Origin: Lycocorax pyrrhopterus obiensis
Lineage: Eukaryota > Chordata > Aves > Passeriformes > Paradisaeidae
Assembly (NCBI GenBank): GCA_014706295.1
Contig: JACSVZ010000007.1
Location: forward strand, 63,190,441 to 63,254,440
Direction of reading: 5' to 3'
DNA length: 64,000 bases
The notes beneath the pieces are model-generated. The model did not search any database. It had not been told where the DNA came from and saw only the letters and a program-made list of their open reading frames with translations. Positions 12,056 to 23,266 of the stretch are shown here, piece by piece. Both the position numbers and the translations under genes were made by a program. The first letter of the stretch is position 1, and each line of letters opens with the position of its first letter.

Positions 12056-12977
12056 CCATCCCACATATCCCTAATTATGCATTCCAGGTATTTTTCTCCT
12101 TTACTTTTAACCACTGTTTCTGCCAAGTGCCTGGACCTCGGGAATAATTACCCAGCGCTCCCTAACGAACATTCCTGCACCGGAACCCTCTGGAAGCTGC
12201 AATAAATCTGCTCCCACCTGCAGGAGCATCCAGGCTTTAATTAACGGCTCAGGAAGACCATTCCAAATCCATTTGTTCCTCCTCTCCCCCTCTCCCTGTT
12301 GCTCTTGTTGCTCATTTTTCATTTGTGGGGTTTTACTCGGGAAGCGAGGCCGGAATTGATGAGCTCAGGGATGTTTGGAGAAGCTGGAAAAGTGGGATGG
12401 GGAGTGTGGAGCCAGCCGGCTCCTCCACCTCCAGCTGATTAGAATGAGAACATCAAAAATAAATCCCCCAAGCCCTGCTGGTTTCATTCCTTCCTCTGTT
12501 CCTGCAGGATTTTGGGCTTTCCCTGGATCTCTGCGTTTATGGCAGTGCCCATTGCTGGTTCCAGCGTGGAGATTTTCCTCTCCCAGGACATCACAGATTC
12601 CTTCCCCTGCATTCCATGGGTCACACCTGTCCTTTTCCAGCCTGGCTGGTGCATTTTTAGGAAAAACCGTTCAATCCAGGTGTGCAGATTCCCGCAGGGA
12701 TTGGATTTGTTTGAAGGAAGGTGTCAAAGTCCTTGGATGAGCTTTGTTCACGGAAATGTGCAATCGCCTCTCTCCAGGAACCACTTCCCAAAATATCAAT
12801 GCCATTGATCTCCTTTCAGCTTTAATTATCCGCAGCTTCCTTCAGGAAAGCACAGGGAAGGGTTCTGCTGCCTGTTGCCGACAAGGACTCATCCCAAATC
12901 CTTCTCCTGCTGCTGGAAAATCTATGGAAACAGCACCCTGGCACTCTTGGAAGCATTTCTGGGAAGGGCATGGATTG
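12056..12977. other. Unique intronic sequence
   Basis: Nothing recognised. A 121-codon plus frame at 12375-12740 has no family resemblance. Confidence 0.55.
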
Positions 12978-13222
12978 ATAGGACAAGGAGGAATGGCTTC
13001 AAACTGATGGAAATTAAGTTTATGTTGGATATTAGGGAGAAATTCTTGGCTGGCACGGATTTCCCAGAGAAGCCGTGGCTGCCCCTGGATCCCTGGAAGT
13101 GTCCAAGGCCAGGCTGGACACTGGGGCTTGGAGCAGCCTGGGACAGTGGGAGGTGTCCCTGCCCATGGAAAAGGGGTGGAATGGGATGAGATTTAAGTCC
13201 CTTCCAACCCAAACCATCCTGG
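12978..13222 (+). mobile_element. CR1 type A fragment
   Basis: gaatggcttcaaactgatgg through ccgtggctgcccctggatcc to ccaacccaaaccatcc. Its middle part keeps a more ancestral-looking sequence than other type A copies. Confidence 0.85.
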
Positions 13223-14614
13223 GAATCTCTGATTATTCTTTGGGCCAAAGCTGGAAAACTGAGTTGAACTCTCCTTGAAAAATTCCCAGGGCACATGGAA
13301 TAATCTTTGTGGGAATCTGCTGGGATGTCTTTTGCCTTCGGCATGGAAGGGGAGAAATATTTGCAAGAGTTTTCCCATTTTCCCTGTTTTTTGGCAAAAC
13401 GTGTGGAGGTCATTTTAACAAAGTTAGATTTTAATGAAAGATAATTATCTTGATTAATTTATATTTATTCCCAACAAGAAAATGTGGATAATTCCTGTTT
13501 TACTGGAATTCTCGCCAACACAATCACTGCTGTCGTGGCTTGGTTTTTTTCTTATCCAGTGGCATTAATAGAGAGGGATAAAGTCCTTCCCATCCCACTC
13601 TGGTTAATGGGATGATCCTTGAGGGAATGGTCCCAACCTCGTGTCCTTGGGTTTTCTGGTGCTTGGATGAAGCAAAACTCATTTCCATGATTATTTCCAT
13701 GATTATTTCCACATTTCAGTAGCCTGTGATTGCCAGGTCGTGGTAAACACTCAGGAATATTTTGGTTTAAAGGTTTGTCCTTATTTAATTCGTAAATTTT
13801 TGTGTGTGAAACAACTTGACCACAGAAATGATTTGGGTCGATTTTTCTGGATTTTTTCTGCTTTACATTTCATGGGGAAAAAAAAATGGATAACTTCCAT
13901 TTAATCTGGCAAACTCCCTAATTAGAGTGGCATGACTGGTTTCTTTATATTTATTTTAAGGTATAAAAGATGCTTTTCTGAGGGTGAAAAAAAAAATTCC
14001 AGAAGAAAAGCCGGAATCCTGAAGGGCAAAAAATCCAATATAAAGCAGCCACTGAAGTAGGTCAGGTTTTAAATCCAGCTATTTGTTTGAGCCTCTGGAA
14101 AATAGGAGCTGTCAGATGTCCCGGTCCTCTGTCTGCCTCCAGGATTTTTGTCTGGGTCTGGTAAATCCAAGACAGAAACATTCCCATTCCTGGATTAACC
14201 TTGGAATGCTGATGTCCTTCAGCTCAGTCACCGCGTTCAGCATCCACGTTCCAAATTTGCTGCGCCGTTCTGAGTATTCCCAAATCCAGCAGGACTTCCC
14301 AGAGATCCGGACTTTGGCTCAGGTCATCCAACCTGGCAGAATCCTCCATCCTTGTTTTGTTAGGAGCTGTGTTGTTGCTTCCAAAGTCATTCCAGATGAT
14401 GGGAAGAGAAGGGATCGGTGGGAAAACCTCATCCCAGGGTGTCCAACGAATTGTTGGGATCTCTGGGCAGCCTCATCTCGTGGATGGGGTGGATGCAGCT
14501 CTGGAGAGGAAGCAGAGGAGGTGAAGGGAAGGTTGGGTGATGAATTATTCCAAAAAAAGGAAAAACGTGGAGGTGGGAATTCTAAAAGTAAGGACACACT
14601 GGAATTTTCAGGAG
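13223..14614. other. Unique intronic sequence, lower GC
   Basis: 13430-14060 is AT-richer than its surroundings; no repeat or exon recognised. Confidence 0.55.
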
Positions 14615-14720
14615 CAGCATCGAGACCAACCTGGTCCAGTGGAGTTGTCCCTGCCCTGGGCAGGGCTCGGACGAGGTGGACTTTGAAGGTCCACTCCAAG
14701 CCAAATATCCAGGGATTCTA
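14615..14720 (+). mobile_element. CR1 type A 3' end, old
   Basis: ccaacctggtccagtggagt, ccctgggcagggctcgg and ggtccactccaagccaaa correspond to the last 100 bp of CR1. Diverged. Confidence 0.6.
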
Positions 14721-15068
14721 AGGCAGCTGAATGGGAATTCCATCCCAAAAACTGGGGGATGGCCGAGGTTATCCAGCATTTCTGTGGGAAACTGTGGGAT
14801 GGTTTGTGGATCTGCTGTCCCTAAAATAATCACGGTTATCTGTCACTCATTGCAGTGACAGAAGGGACAATTAAAGCTTGGCCTAAATTAGGCTGGGTTA
14901 GCAGAGGCCTTGAGCACCAGGGATTTCCAGAGCAGCTAAAATTGGGAATCTCCGCATTCCAGGGTCTGTTTAAATCCGGAAAGGCAGACGGGACACCCAC
15001 AAGGGAAGGACTGGCACCTCCTCAGGGGGGTGGCTGAGCGTAACGGAAGGTTCAGTGCTTGTCTGGAG

Positions 15069-15182
15069 AATCCCAGAATATCCCGAGTTGGAAGTGGCCC
15101 ACAAGGATCATGGAATTCAATGGATTCCCAAAAACACAGCTCTGCAAGGGGGTGCCAGGGAAGGCTCCCAGAGCTGACCAGT
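15069..15182 (-). mobile_element. CR1 fragment, old subfamily
   Basis: cccagaatatcccgagttgg then cccacaaggatcatggaatt is the antisense 3' end of an older CR1 subfamily, distinct from types A-C. Confidence 0.65.
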
Positions 15183-15540
15183 AACACCAGTTAGGCGTGA
15201 GGGGAGCGGCTGCCGTCGTTCTGCGAGCGATGGGTTGATCCCATGAGGTGGTGGGAATCCATCCTGACATTTCCCATCCTCTGGCTGGGATCGGGAAGCT
15301 CTGGATTTGTATGAGAACAGTCCCTGCAATCAGTTTTTTAATTAAAATTTCCATCCTGCACCCCCAGTGCATCCCAGCAGCCCAGACACCGGCAGAATCC
15401 CGGAATTTGGGTTTTCCTTCGGGAAAACACTTCTGCTGCTGCTTTGTCCCTCTCCTAACTAGATCCTGCTCTGGAAAAAGCTATGGAGTGATGGAGAATG
15501 TTGGTGTTATTCTATGTGAATCCCTTTCCGTGCCAGAATT

Positions 15541-15655
15541 TCTTTATTTTCTTTATATTTTCTTTATTTTCTTTGTTTTCTTTATTTTCTTTATTTTCTT
15601 TATATTTTCTTTGTTTTCTTTATTTTCTTTGTTTTCTCTATTTTCTCTATTTTAT
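15541..15655. repeat. Pyrimidine microsatellite (ttttcttta)n
   Basis: Irregular repeats of ttttctttatt / ttttctttgtt. The + strand is almost wholly pyrimidine plus A. Confidence 0.9.
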
Positions 15656-16315
15656 TTTGTGGGATAGGAACCTCAGTCTCAGACCGTTGTTTTCCCATAA
15701 AATGTGCTTTTGTCTTCTCGTTTGACATGGAAATGAAGGAATTCACCCTGGATGTGGCCACTGGGACACGTGGGAAGTGAAAGCTGAGAGAAGGTCTCGC
15801 ATTCCGGGCTGGGATTGGAGGTGACACTGTCACTTCCTTGTCCTTGGAAAAGTGACAAAGATGGAGCCTTGCACTGCAAAGAGACTGGGGGAGAAGGGAA
15901 ACCGTCTGTTATCCATGGAAAAGTTGGAAAATTCTGGGATTGTTGTTGTGCTGTGGAGAGATTTAATGCTGGAATTTGCTGGTGCTCCCAGGAGCGGGGA
16001 AAAGGATCCGCTCCAGGAAAAGTTTGTCCGTTGTTATCAAAGTTTGATGTGGGAGGCTGGGATCAGCACAGGTTCCTTTTATCATGGACCTGCTGGCAGG
16101 ATTCCCACTGGGATATCAGGATCAGAGCCTTTCGTTGAGATGGAGAAATGGAGATGGTGTCAAGGTGAAGTGGCAGCTCCTGATGTGGTGGATCCCAACC
16201 CGGATCCCAAATCCGTGCAACCTTGATCACCAGGAGCCCCGCGTCTTCTCAGTGTTCCATAATTATTGCAGGCCGGTGGAAAAGTCATTCCAGTCTTCCC
16301 TCTTTTGTCATCAAG

Positions 16316-16376
16316 GTTTTGGGGGTTTTGGGGGGGTTTTTTGTTTTTTGGGGTTTTTTTCTAAATTGGTTGGGGG
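16316..16376 (+). other. G-run tract, possible quadruplex
   Basis: G runs of 5, 7, 4 and 5 at 16321, 16330, 16350 and 16372, separated by T-rich loops. Confidence 0.5.
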
Positions 16377-16398
16377 AAAAAAAAAACCTTGGATTAAT

Positions 16399-16530
16399 CA
16401 CGGAATCCCGGAATGGTTTGGGTCGGAAGGACCTTAAATCCCATCCCATTCCAACCCAACACCTTTCACTATTCCAGGTTGCTCCAAGCCCCATCCAACC
16501 TGGCCTTGGACACTTCCAGGGATGGGACTT
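16399..16530 (-). mobile_element. CR1 type A fragment
   Basis: cggaatggtttgggtcgg through ggttgctccaagccccatcc to cttccagggatgggact. Confidence 0.85.
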
Positions 16531-17139
16531 GGCATCCTCCATGTGAGACATTTAAAATCCAAATCATTGGTCAAGTGGGTCGGGATTTCTTTTCCCAGGA
16601 AAGGGCTGCTCTGGAATTCTTTGGATGTTTGGATGTAGATGATAATCCTGTCCCTGTCGCATTCCCTCAGTGTGGGTTTTGTCTGCACTCCCGTTTATTT
16701 ATCAATGTGTGACCAGGTTTTGATATTCCAGACTTTCTCTGGAATATTATCATATTCCACTGGCATGGAATGAAGGGAATAGAACAGGGAAAGAGGCTGT
16801 GGATGTTATCTTTTACTGGGAACTGGCTTATTCTTGGGAGGAAACAATTTCCTAGGAAAACAAGGTGGCATTTCTGGAGTCTCCCCCGCACAGCTCATGG
16901 AATCCCGACCTCCCGGAGATCCATCTGTGCTTCCCAGTTATCCGGAGCTCAGAATCCATTAGGTTCAAAATCCATCTTCTGGAATGAGCTTGAATTCCTG
17001 CTCTAGGGTGGATTTACTCCTGCTTGTAGCTTTTCCACAACCTCCTCCACCCTGCCTGGAATTAATCCCTAAATTAGTCTTATTCTCCTGGGAATCAGAT
17101 CTTAAAACTGGGAGGAGATGGGATGAGTGGGAATTCTAA

Positions 17140-17230
17140 CTCACAGAATTCCAGAATTATTTGCATTGGGAAGGACCTTAAAATCCTCTCATTCCAAGCA
17201 CCATGCCATGGGCAAGGGCACCTTTTTCCT
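17140..17230 (-). mobile_element. CR1 type A 3' end, short
   Basis: cacagaattccagaattatt, ttgggaaggaccttaaaatc and atgccatgggcaagggcacc. Confidence 0.75.
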
Positions 17231-17777
17231 GTGGGATTTTTTCCCTAAAATTATTTTTCCCGTTGCTCCCTGCTGTGCCTTTCCTGTCCTTGCAGTGTTT
17301 TCCAGGCTGCTGCTTCTCTTGGAGACCATTCCCAGCTCTCCCAAGGCTCCTGCTTTATTTGCAGGAGGGGTCACTCCAGCCTCAGTCTCCTGGAGGTTTC
17401 GGAGGAGCTCTAATAAAGCCTCGTGGGAGGTGGTCTCGTTTTTCCATCTTGTTTTCCTTCTTGGAGCAGTGTTTAAAGGAATCCGGGATCTCTGCGGTGC
17501 CCACGGAGATCAAAATGAACGGAAAGGTCAACACCAGCTTCTCATTCCCACCCCTGCCTGGAGAGAGTTGTCTCCCATGGGAAAGGCTGTGGGCTCTAAT
17601 TTATTGCTTTGGGAAAATGCTGGGAGGGTTGTTAGGAAAAGGGAAAAGGTGGTTACGGAAACGCTGGGAACTCAGGAAAGGAAGGAGAGAAGGAATTTCG
17701 CCACGGCAGGGCTTGTTTGGCTGGCTGAGCACAGCACTAAGGAGGGCCAAAGGTTTTGTGGATTTTGGAGAGGTTTA

Positions 17778-18390
17778 TATGGAATCATTGAGGTTGGAAA
17801 AGAGCTACCAAGGTCACCGAGTCCAAGCTGTGCCTGATCCTCACCTTGGCACTGAGTGCCGTGTTCAGGAATTCCTTGGACACCTCCAGGGATGGGCACT
17901 CCAAACCTCCCTGGGCAGCCCCTGCCAAGGCCTGACCACCCTTTCCATGGGGAAATTCCTGCTGCTGTCCAGCCTGAGCCTCCCCTGGCCCAGCCTGAGG
18001 CCGTTCCCTCTCCTCCTGTCCCTGTTCCCTGGGAGCAGAGCCCGACCCCCCCCAGCTGCCCCCTCCTGTCAGGGAGTTGTGCAGAGCCACAAGGTCCCCC
18101 CGGAGCCTCCATTTCTCCAGGCTGAGCCCCTTTCCCAGCTCCCCCAGGAACTCTCCAGCCCCTTCCCAGCTCCGTTCCCTTCCCTGGACACGCTCCAGCC
18201 CCTCCATGTCTTTCTTCTCATGACGTGTCCAGAACTGGGGTTTCAGCCCTCAAAGTCTCTCACTGGTGCCTGGTACAGGGGATAATCAGGACCATCCCTT
18301 CCCTTCCCTGCTCCTGCTCCCACACAGTTCCCGATCCTTCCCAGGTGCCTTTGGCCTTCTTGGCCACCTGGGCACACTTGGCCCCACGTG
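17778..18390 (-). mobile_element. CR1 type B fragment, long
   Basis: From tggaatcattgaggttgg through ctcctgtcagggagttgtgc and ctcatgacgtgtccagaact to the ggccttcttggccacctggg block, which belongs to the deeper CR1 body. About 610 bp, the longest type B copy here. Confidence 0.9.
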
Positions 18391-19819
18391 TTTTGTTGTG
18401 TGTCTCCTTCGCCAAAGGATTTTGCGGGATCTGGGCATGGATGAGGGGACGTGGAATGGTGTTTGCAGCTTCTGTGATGTCTCTGGAGGTCCTGGGGTCA
18501 CTGTAACATCTGAAAACAGAATTTTTTTGCACAGTTTGCCTTTGTCTCGTGCACGGAACACGTGCAACCCTCCCACCTCTCCCACTGGGCTTGGCTTGTC
18601 TTCCTGAGGAGGGTGAAAATGAGGGAATTGGTTCCCGGAGAAGCCCTGATGGGAGGCAGTGGGACTGAATTCCACGGATTCTGTGCCCCCGATCATCTGG
18701 CTCCTCATTCTGCCACTGCTTATTTAAATTTTAAATATGATTTAAACATTCGTTGGTGAGCTCAGATTTGCCTGTAGGATTGCAGGAAATGCCTGGAATG
18801 AGCATTCCCATTTCCTCTGGAGATTCCTGGATGGGTTTAAACCTGCAGCCAGCAGCTGGTCCTGTGAAAGGCTCGTGGAAGAGCAGGAGCATTTCTCCAC
18901 CTCAGCCAGGCTGCGGTGCTCCTCTTTTCCCGGTTTGTTTCCATGCCAATGTGAGCCATTCCCTGGAGAACATGGAATTCCAGCACCCTGGGAGCTGCAC
19001 TTTACCTTATTCCCGCTGCAGGTTCTGTGGGATGTCACCACCACCCAAAACTCCAGACCTGAGCTGGAAATGCTGCACAGGAACCATGGATTTTCCTACT
19101 TAACCTGCCTGAAAATCCACAAGTGCTGCAGGAATCTCCGGATGATGATCCCAGTGATGAATTCTTCCCATTCCTCCACCATTCCAGAACCTTCTTAGAC
19201 CAAGAGACACTCCCTGCCCCTTTTTTACAGCTGATTCATCTTTGAGGGCATCAAAAAGTTCCAAATGAGCTCAAATTGTCATTTTTTTTGGCTTTGAGGC
19301 TGCTTTGCTGGTCCTGGGAGGATTTTAAGGTGGGAAGAGAATAAAGAACATCCAAAGCTCCTCAGCCGCACATGGCTGGTGTTCAGCAGAAGTGAAAATT
19401 GAATCTGAGCCGGGCTGCAGGAGCCGCTTGTGCGACAAAAGCGACCTCAGTGAGAACTGTTTGGGTGGCAGCAAAAAGGGCACCACAAAAATAGAGATGA
19501 TCGTGTTGTTCTGCTGCTGGGGAAAAAAAAAATAATTCCTGAGAAAGTCAGGGAAAATATCAGCTGGAAACGTTGGTTTGGTGGTTTTCTCCGAGGCTTC
19601 CCAGAGCTTTTAATGGGAGCAGAAGTTGGGTTGTGTCACACAGGAAGTTCAGCTCGTGGCTGGGATCCTGGAGATTGGGAAAATGTGGATTTTGGGGTGG
19701 GAAGACCATTTTTAGCTGGGATGACAGGAATGTGGAAGGTTTCTGGGATGTCAGCTATTGATGGGATTCACACCTTGAACTCCACATGTCCGGGTTGCTC
19801 AGAGTTTGTGGAGTCTTCA
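18391..19819. other. Unique intronic sequence
   Basis: Nothing recognised. The old CR1 body may extend a little past 18390. Confidence 0.5.
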
Positions 19820-20440
19820 TCCTTGGGAATACTGTGTCCAGCTCTGGGATTCTCAGGACAGGAGGGACAGGGAGCTCCTGGAGCAGATCCAGGGGAGGGA
19901 TGTGAGGATGAGGAAGGGCTGGAGCATCTTCGTGCCCAGGAAAGGCTGAGGGAGCTGGGGCTGCTCAGCCTCGAGAGGAGCCCCAGCCGAGAGGGGCCCT
20001 CAGCCCTGGCTGTCCCTGGCTGCAGGGAGGGCTCAGGGCAGGGCCCAGGCTCTGCTCCGGGGCCCAGCAGCGGCACCAGAGCCACGGGCAGGGCCTGAGC
20101 CCAGCAATTGCCCTGCACAGGAGGCACAACTCCTGCCCTGGGCAGGGACTGAGCTATCCCAGCAATTGCCCTGCACAGGAGGCACAACTCCTGCCCTGGG
20201 CACGGACTGAGCTATCCCAGCAATTGCCCTGCACAGGAGGCACAACTCCTGCCCTGGGCAGGGCCCGAGCTGGAACAGAGCCCAGAGAGGGGCTGGAGGC
20301 TCCTCCCTGGGGATATTCCAGAGCCCTCTGGACACACTGCTGTGCCCTGGGCTCTGGGATGGCCCTGCTGGAGCAGGGAGTGGCACCAGTGACCCTCTGG
20401 GGTCCCTTCCAGCCTGACCATCCTGGGATTCTGTGTCCCT
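19820..20440 (+). mobile_element. CR1 fragment with internal 58-bp triplication
   Basis: Sense: gtgtccagctctgggattct, aggctgagggagctgggg, cctcgagaggagcc, ending ccttccagcctgaccatcc and gggattctgtg. Resembles type B but forms its own variant. The internal triplication is listed separately. Confidence 0.85.
20103..20276 (+). repeat. 58-bp tandem triplication inside a CR1
   Basis: The unit beginning agcaattgccctgcacagg starts at 20103, 20161 and 20219. The first two are nearly identical (one G/C change); the third diverges near its end. Confidence 0.95.
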
Positions 20441-20682
20441 CCAGAACTGCCAGTATAAAACATAATCCCATAAAACCAAGTTATCACTGGAATGAAGTTC
20501 CTAGAAACTTCCTTGGCTATCTTTGGCTTCCTTGGCTTTCAGCACCTCGAGCAGATTGATTTGGTTTCCCAGTAAATCTATCAATGTCACTGGATCCTTC
20601 GCTGGCAGACACAACCAAGATCTGGGATTCTGGTTATCCCTGATAACCTCAGCATGGTGGGAGCTGGTTTTAGGACCAGAGA

Positions 20683-20890
20683 AGGAATTCCTGGCTGGGA
20701 GGGTGGTGAGGAGCTGGGATGGAATTCCCAGAGCAGCTGTGGCTGCCCCTGGATCCCTGGCAGTGTCCAAGGCCAGGTTGGACATTGGGGCTTGGAGCAG
20801 CCTGGGACAGTGGGAGGTGTCCCTGCCATGGCAGGGGTGGATGGGATGGGGTTCAGGTCCCACCAACCCAAACCAGTCCCTGATCCTGTG
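20683..20890 (+). mobile_element. CR1 type A fragment
   Basis: gaattcctggctgggagg to caacccaaaccagtccc. The region before the 3' end has a small deletion. Confidence 0.85.
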
Positions 20891-21084
20891 ATGGTTCCAC
20901 GATTACACCCAAACCCTTCAGGAGAGAAGTGGACGGATCGACATCTCCGTCTTCATCCCAAGACTGGGAAGGGAATGCCAAGACCCTGCCAAAGCTCTTG
21001 GAATTCTCCAGGACTCAAACGAAGCTCTCTGAATGAAGTTCCAGCTCTTCCTCTCATCTCCAAGAATTCCTTTTACTCCAAACC

Positions 21085-21165
21085 TGACTCTGCTTGGAGC
21101 AGGACCTTGGTCCAGGTGATCTCCAGAGGTGCCTCCGACCTCAACCATTCTCTGGATCAAGGGAT
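21085..21165 (+). mobile_element. CR1 3' end, old subfamily
   Basis: tctgcttggagcaggacctt, gtgatctccagaggtgcctc and cctcaaccattctctgg match an older CR1 3' terminus. Confidence 0.7.
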
Positions 21166-21717
21166 TAATCCACACTCGAGTGGAAAAGACTGGATCTATG
21201 TAATTCTCTATATTTCCATCCACCTTAGTGGCTTTCTTCCACCCTAATCCCCATCCTGCCACCCAAGTTGGGAAGCACTTGGATGAGATTTTGGAATGTG
21301 GCCCATGGCGAGGCTCTGTTGGAACGGCTGCCACAAAGACGATCTCAGCAGAAAGAAACAAAGCCCAAAGCTGTGCCAAAGGCGGTGCCAGCGCTGCAGG
21401 AACACAAAACATGAGCAGTGGGGAAAAAAAAAGGAAAAATCAAAATCTTGGATAGTGGTGCAAATTAAATTAGGAGGCGGAAATAAGCAATTAAAAGGGG
21501 ATGAAAACAGGAATTTTGTGTGCCAGAAAATAACAAAATATTTTTAAAAAGCTCTTGTGTGAATTCCAGCCCCTTGGAAAGTGTGAAGCTCTTGGGTTTT
21601 GGGCAATGAATGGTTTGATTTGCTGCGTACAAAGCAGAATTTAAAGCTGTGGATTTAATATTTTTGTCACTGTTTTGAAGGCACTGGAAGTGCTTGGAAT
21701 GGGTTTCCTGGAAAAGT

Positions 21718-21865
21718 GATGGATGCTCCATTCCTGGGAATGTTCAAGGCCAGGCTGGACGGGGCTTGGAGCAACCTGGGATAGTGGAAGGTGTCCCTGC
21801 CCATGGCAGGGGTGGAATGGGATGAACTTTAAGATCCTTCCAACCAAAACAATTCCAGGATTCTT
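21718..21865 (+). mobile_element. CR1 type A 3' end
   Basis: ttcctgggaatgttcaagg to ttccaaccaaaacaattcc, strongly 5'-truncated. Confidence 0.85.
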
Positions 21866-21986
21866 GTGCAGGATAAGCCAATTAAAGGCAGCCGGATGTC
21901 TGTGCCAGAGAGAACAGTCTTGGATCTGGGAGAAGAAATGGAGAACATTGTCCTCAATTTTCCCTTCGTTCCATCTCCTTTTGGTG

Positions 21987-22032
21987 CTCCTTTCCCTCTC
22001 CTTTCCCTCTCCTTTCCCTGTCCTTTCCCTCC
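21987..22032. repeat. 11-bp microsatellite (tcctttccctc)n
   Basis: Four units of tcctttccctc in a pyrimidine-only tract. Confidence 0.9.
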
Positions 22033-22395
22033 CCTTTTGATGTGGGCAGTGAAGTTGAAGATTCCTTGAGGTTGCTCCTGATTTTTCCCAGATTATATTT
22101 GGGCACCATCAGGAGAAGCCTTTGTGTCTTTTCAGGTTTATTTGTTCCCAGAGGTTTTTTTGGGATTAATATAATTTGATTTAGAGGGAAATCCTGTGGC
22201 TCAGTGCTGGGAGAATTTGTTCCCTGTATCCAGATTTTCCTCCATCAATTCCAAAGAGTGGCAGCTCTTCCGCCTGGAATTGTGCTGGGAATTTTGGAGG
22301 CTTCCTTTGGAAATTTCAGCTCCTCTGATTATTAAAAAATCCCAACAAATCGAGCAACAAAACAGTAATTAAAAAGCATAATCAGGCACAAGTCT

Positions 22396-22535
22396 TAGGA
22401 GCTTCTAGAAAGGAGCGATTTGCACATGGAATCAGGGAATCACAGAATGGTTTGGTTTGGAAGTTTTAGGAGCTTCTAGAAATGAGGGATTTGCACATGG
22501 AATCAGGGAATATGGAATGGTTTGGGTTGGAAGGG
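22396..22535. repeat. 71-bp tandem duplication at a CR1 edge
   Basis: taggagcttctagaaa starts at 22396 and again at 22467. Each copy runs through ttgcacatggaatcaggg into the CR1 end gaatggtttgg. Confidence 0.9.
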
Positions 22536-22655
22536 ATCTTAAATCCCATCCCATTCCACCCCCTGCCATGGGCAGGGACACCTCCCACTGTCCCAGGTTC
22601 CTCCAAGTCTTATCCACCCTGGCCTGGAATAATTCCAGGGATGGGACAGCTCCTC
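22510..22655 (-). mobile_element. CR1 type A fragment
   Basis: atggaatggtttgggttgg through ccatgggcagggacacctcc to tccagggatgggacagctcc. Its 3' tail is included in the 71-bp duplication. Confidence 0.85.
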
Positions 22656-23266
22656 TGGACATCCTGTGAGGACCTCACCTCCCTTGTCATCATGGGCCAC
22701 TTGGCGTTCCCTAAAAATTTGGGATTTGTCAACTCGCATGTTGGTTTTTAAGGAAAACTGTGAGTGGTTGTTATCCCAGGATATTTTCTATGGAGATTCC
22801 ACACAGGATCCCTTGTCTGTGGTCACCCCTGAGCAGGAGAAGGGGCAGCTTTTGGGGTCACCACCCAGGAACAGTTTGAGCCCATCCCTTCTGACCAAAG
22901 CCATTTATTCAAATAAATATCATTAATTATATAATGAATTCTATCATTAATTACGCCATCAAATATCCCGAAAATAAATCAACTTCCAGCCAAATCCGCA
23001 TGGAAAATTTCTCTGGGAATTGTGTGCAAACCCTGGCAGCAGGCGGCCCTGTGGCCCCGGCGGCGACAACATTTTATCCCTTTAAAAGCAGGAAAATCAG
23101 GAATATTTTGGGAATTGGGGCTATAAATAGGTGTTATGTAAGGTCGGGATGACGTTCCCGTCTCCATTCACCTTTTGGCTTCGCTCAGCAGCTGCTCTGG
23201 TGCATCTGTGGTGCTGCTGGGCTTAGGAGACGTCCCTGGGAATTTAAGCCGGGCCTAAGCTTCCTG
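22656..23266. other. Unique intronic sequence
   Basis: Includes a short TAAT-rich patch at 22918-22965 (atcattaattatataatg, then atcattaattacgcc). Confidence 0.5.

Larger units (their letters stand above)
15656..17777. other. Mostly unique intronic sequence
   Basis: Holds the G-run tract and two CR1 ends listed separately. The 17203-17775 part of a 360-codon plus frame is non-repetitive but has no recognisable domain, and the rest of that frame is CR1. Confidence 0.5.

Noticed and set aside
15541..15655. Pyrimidine tract as a functional 3' splice site
   Set aside because: A microsatellite with no suitable AG followed by coding-like sequence.
17203..18285. 360-codon plus-strand open frame, longest in the window
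   Set aside because: The last third is antisense CR1. The first part has no domain, no splice context and a Pro/Leu/Phe-rich composition typical of chance frames in GC-rich intron.
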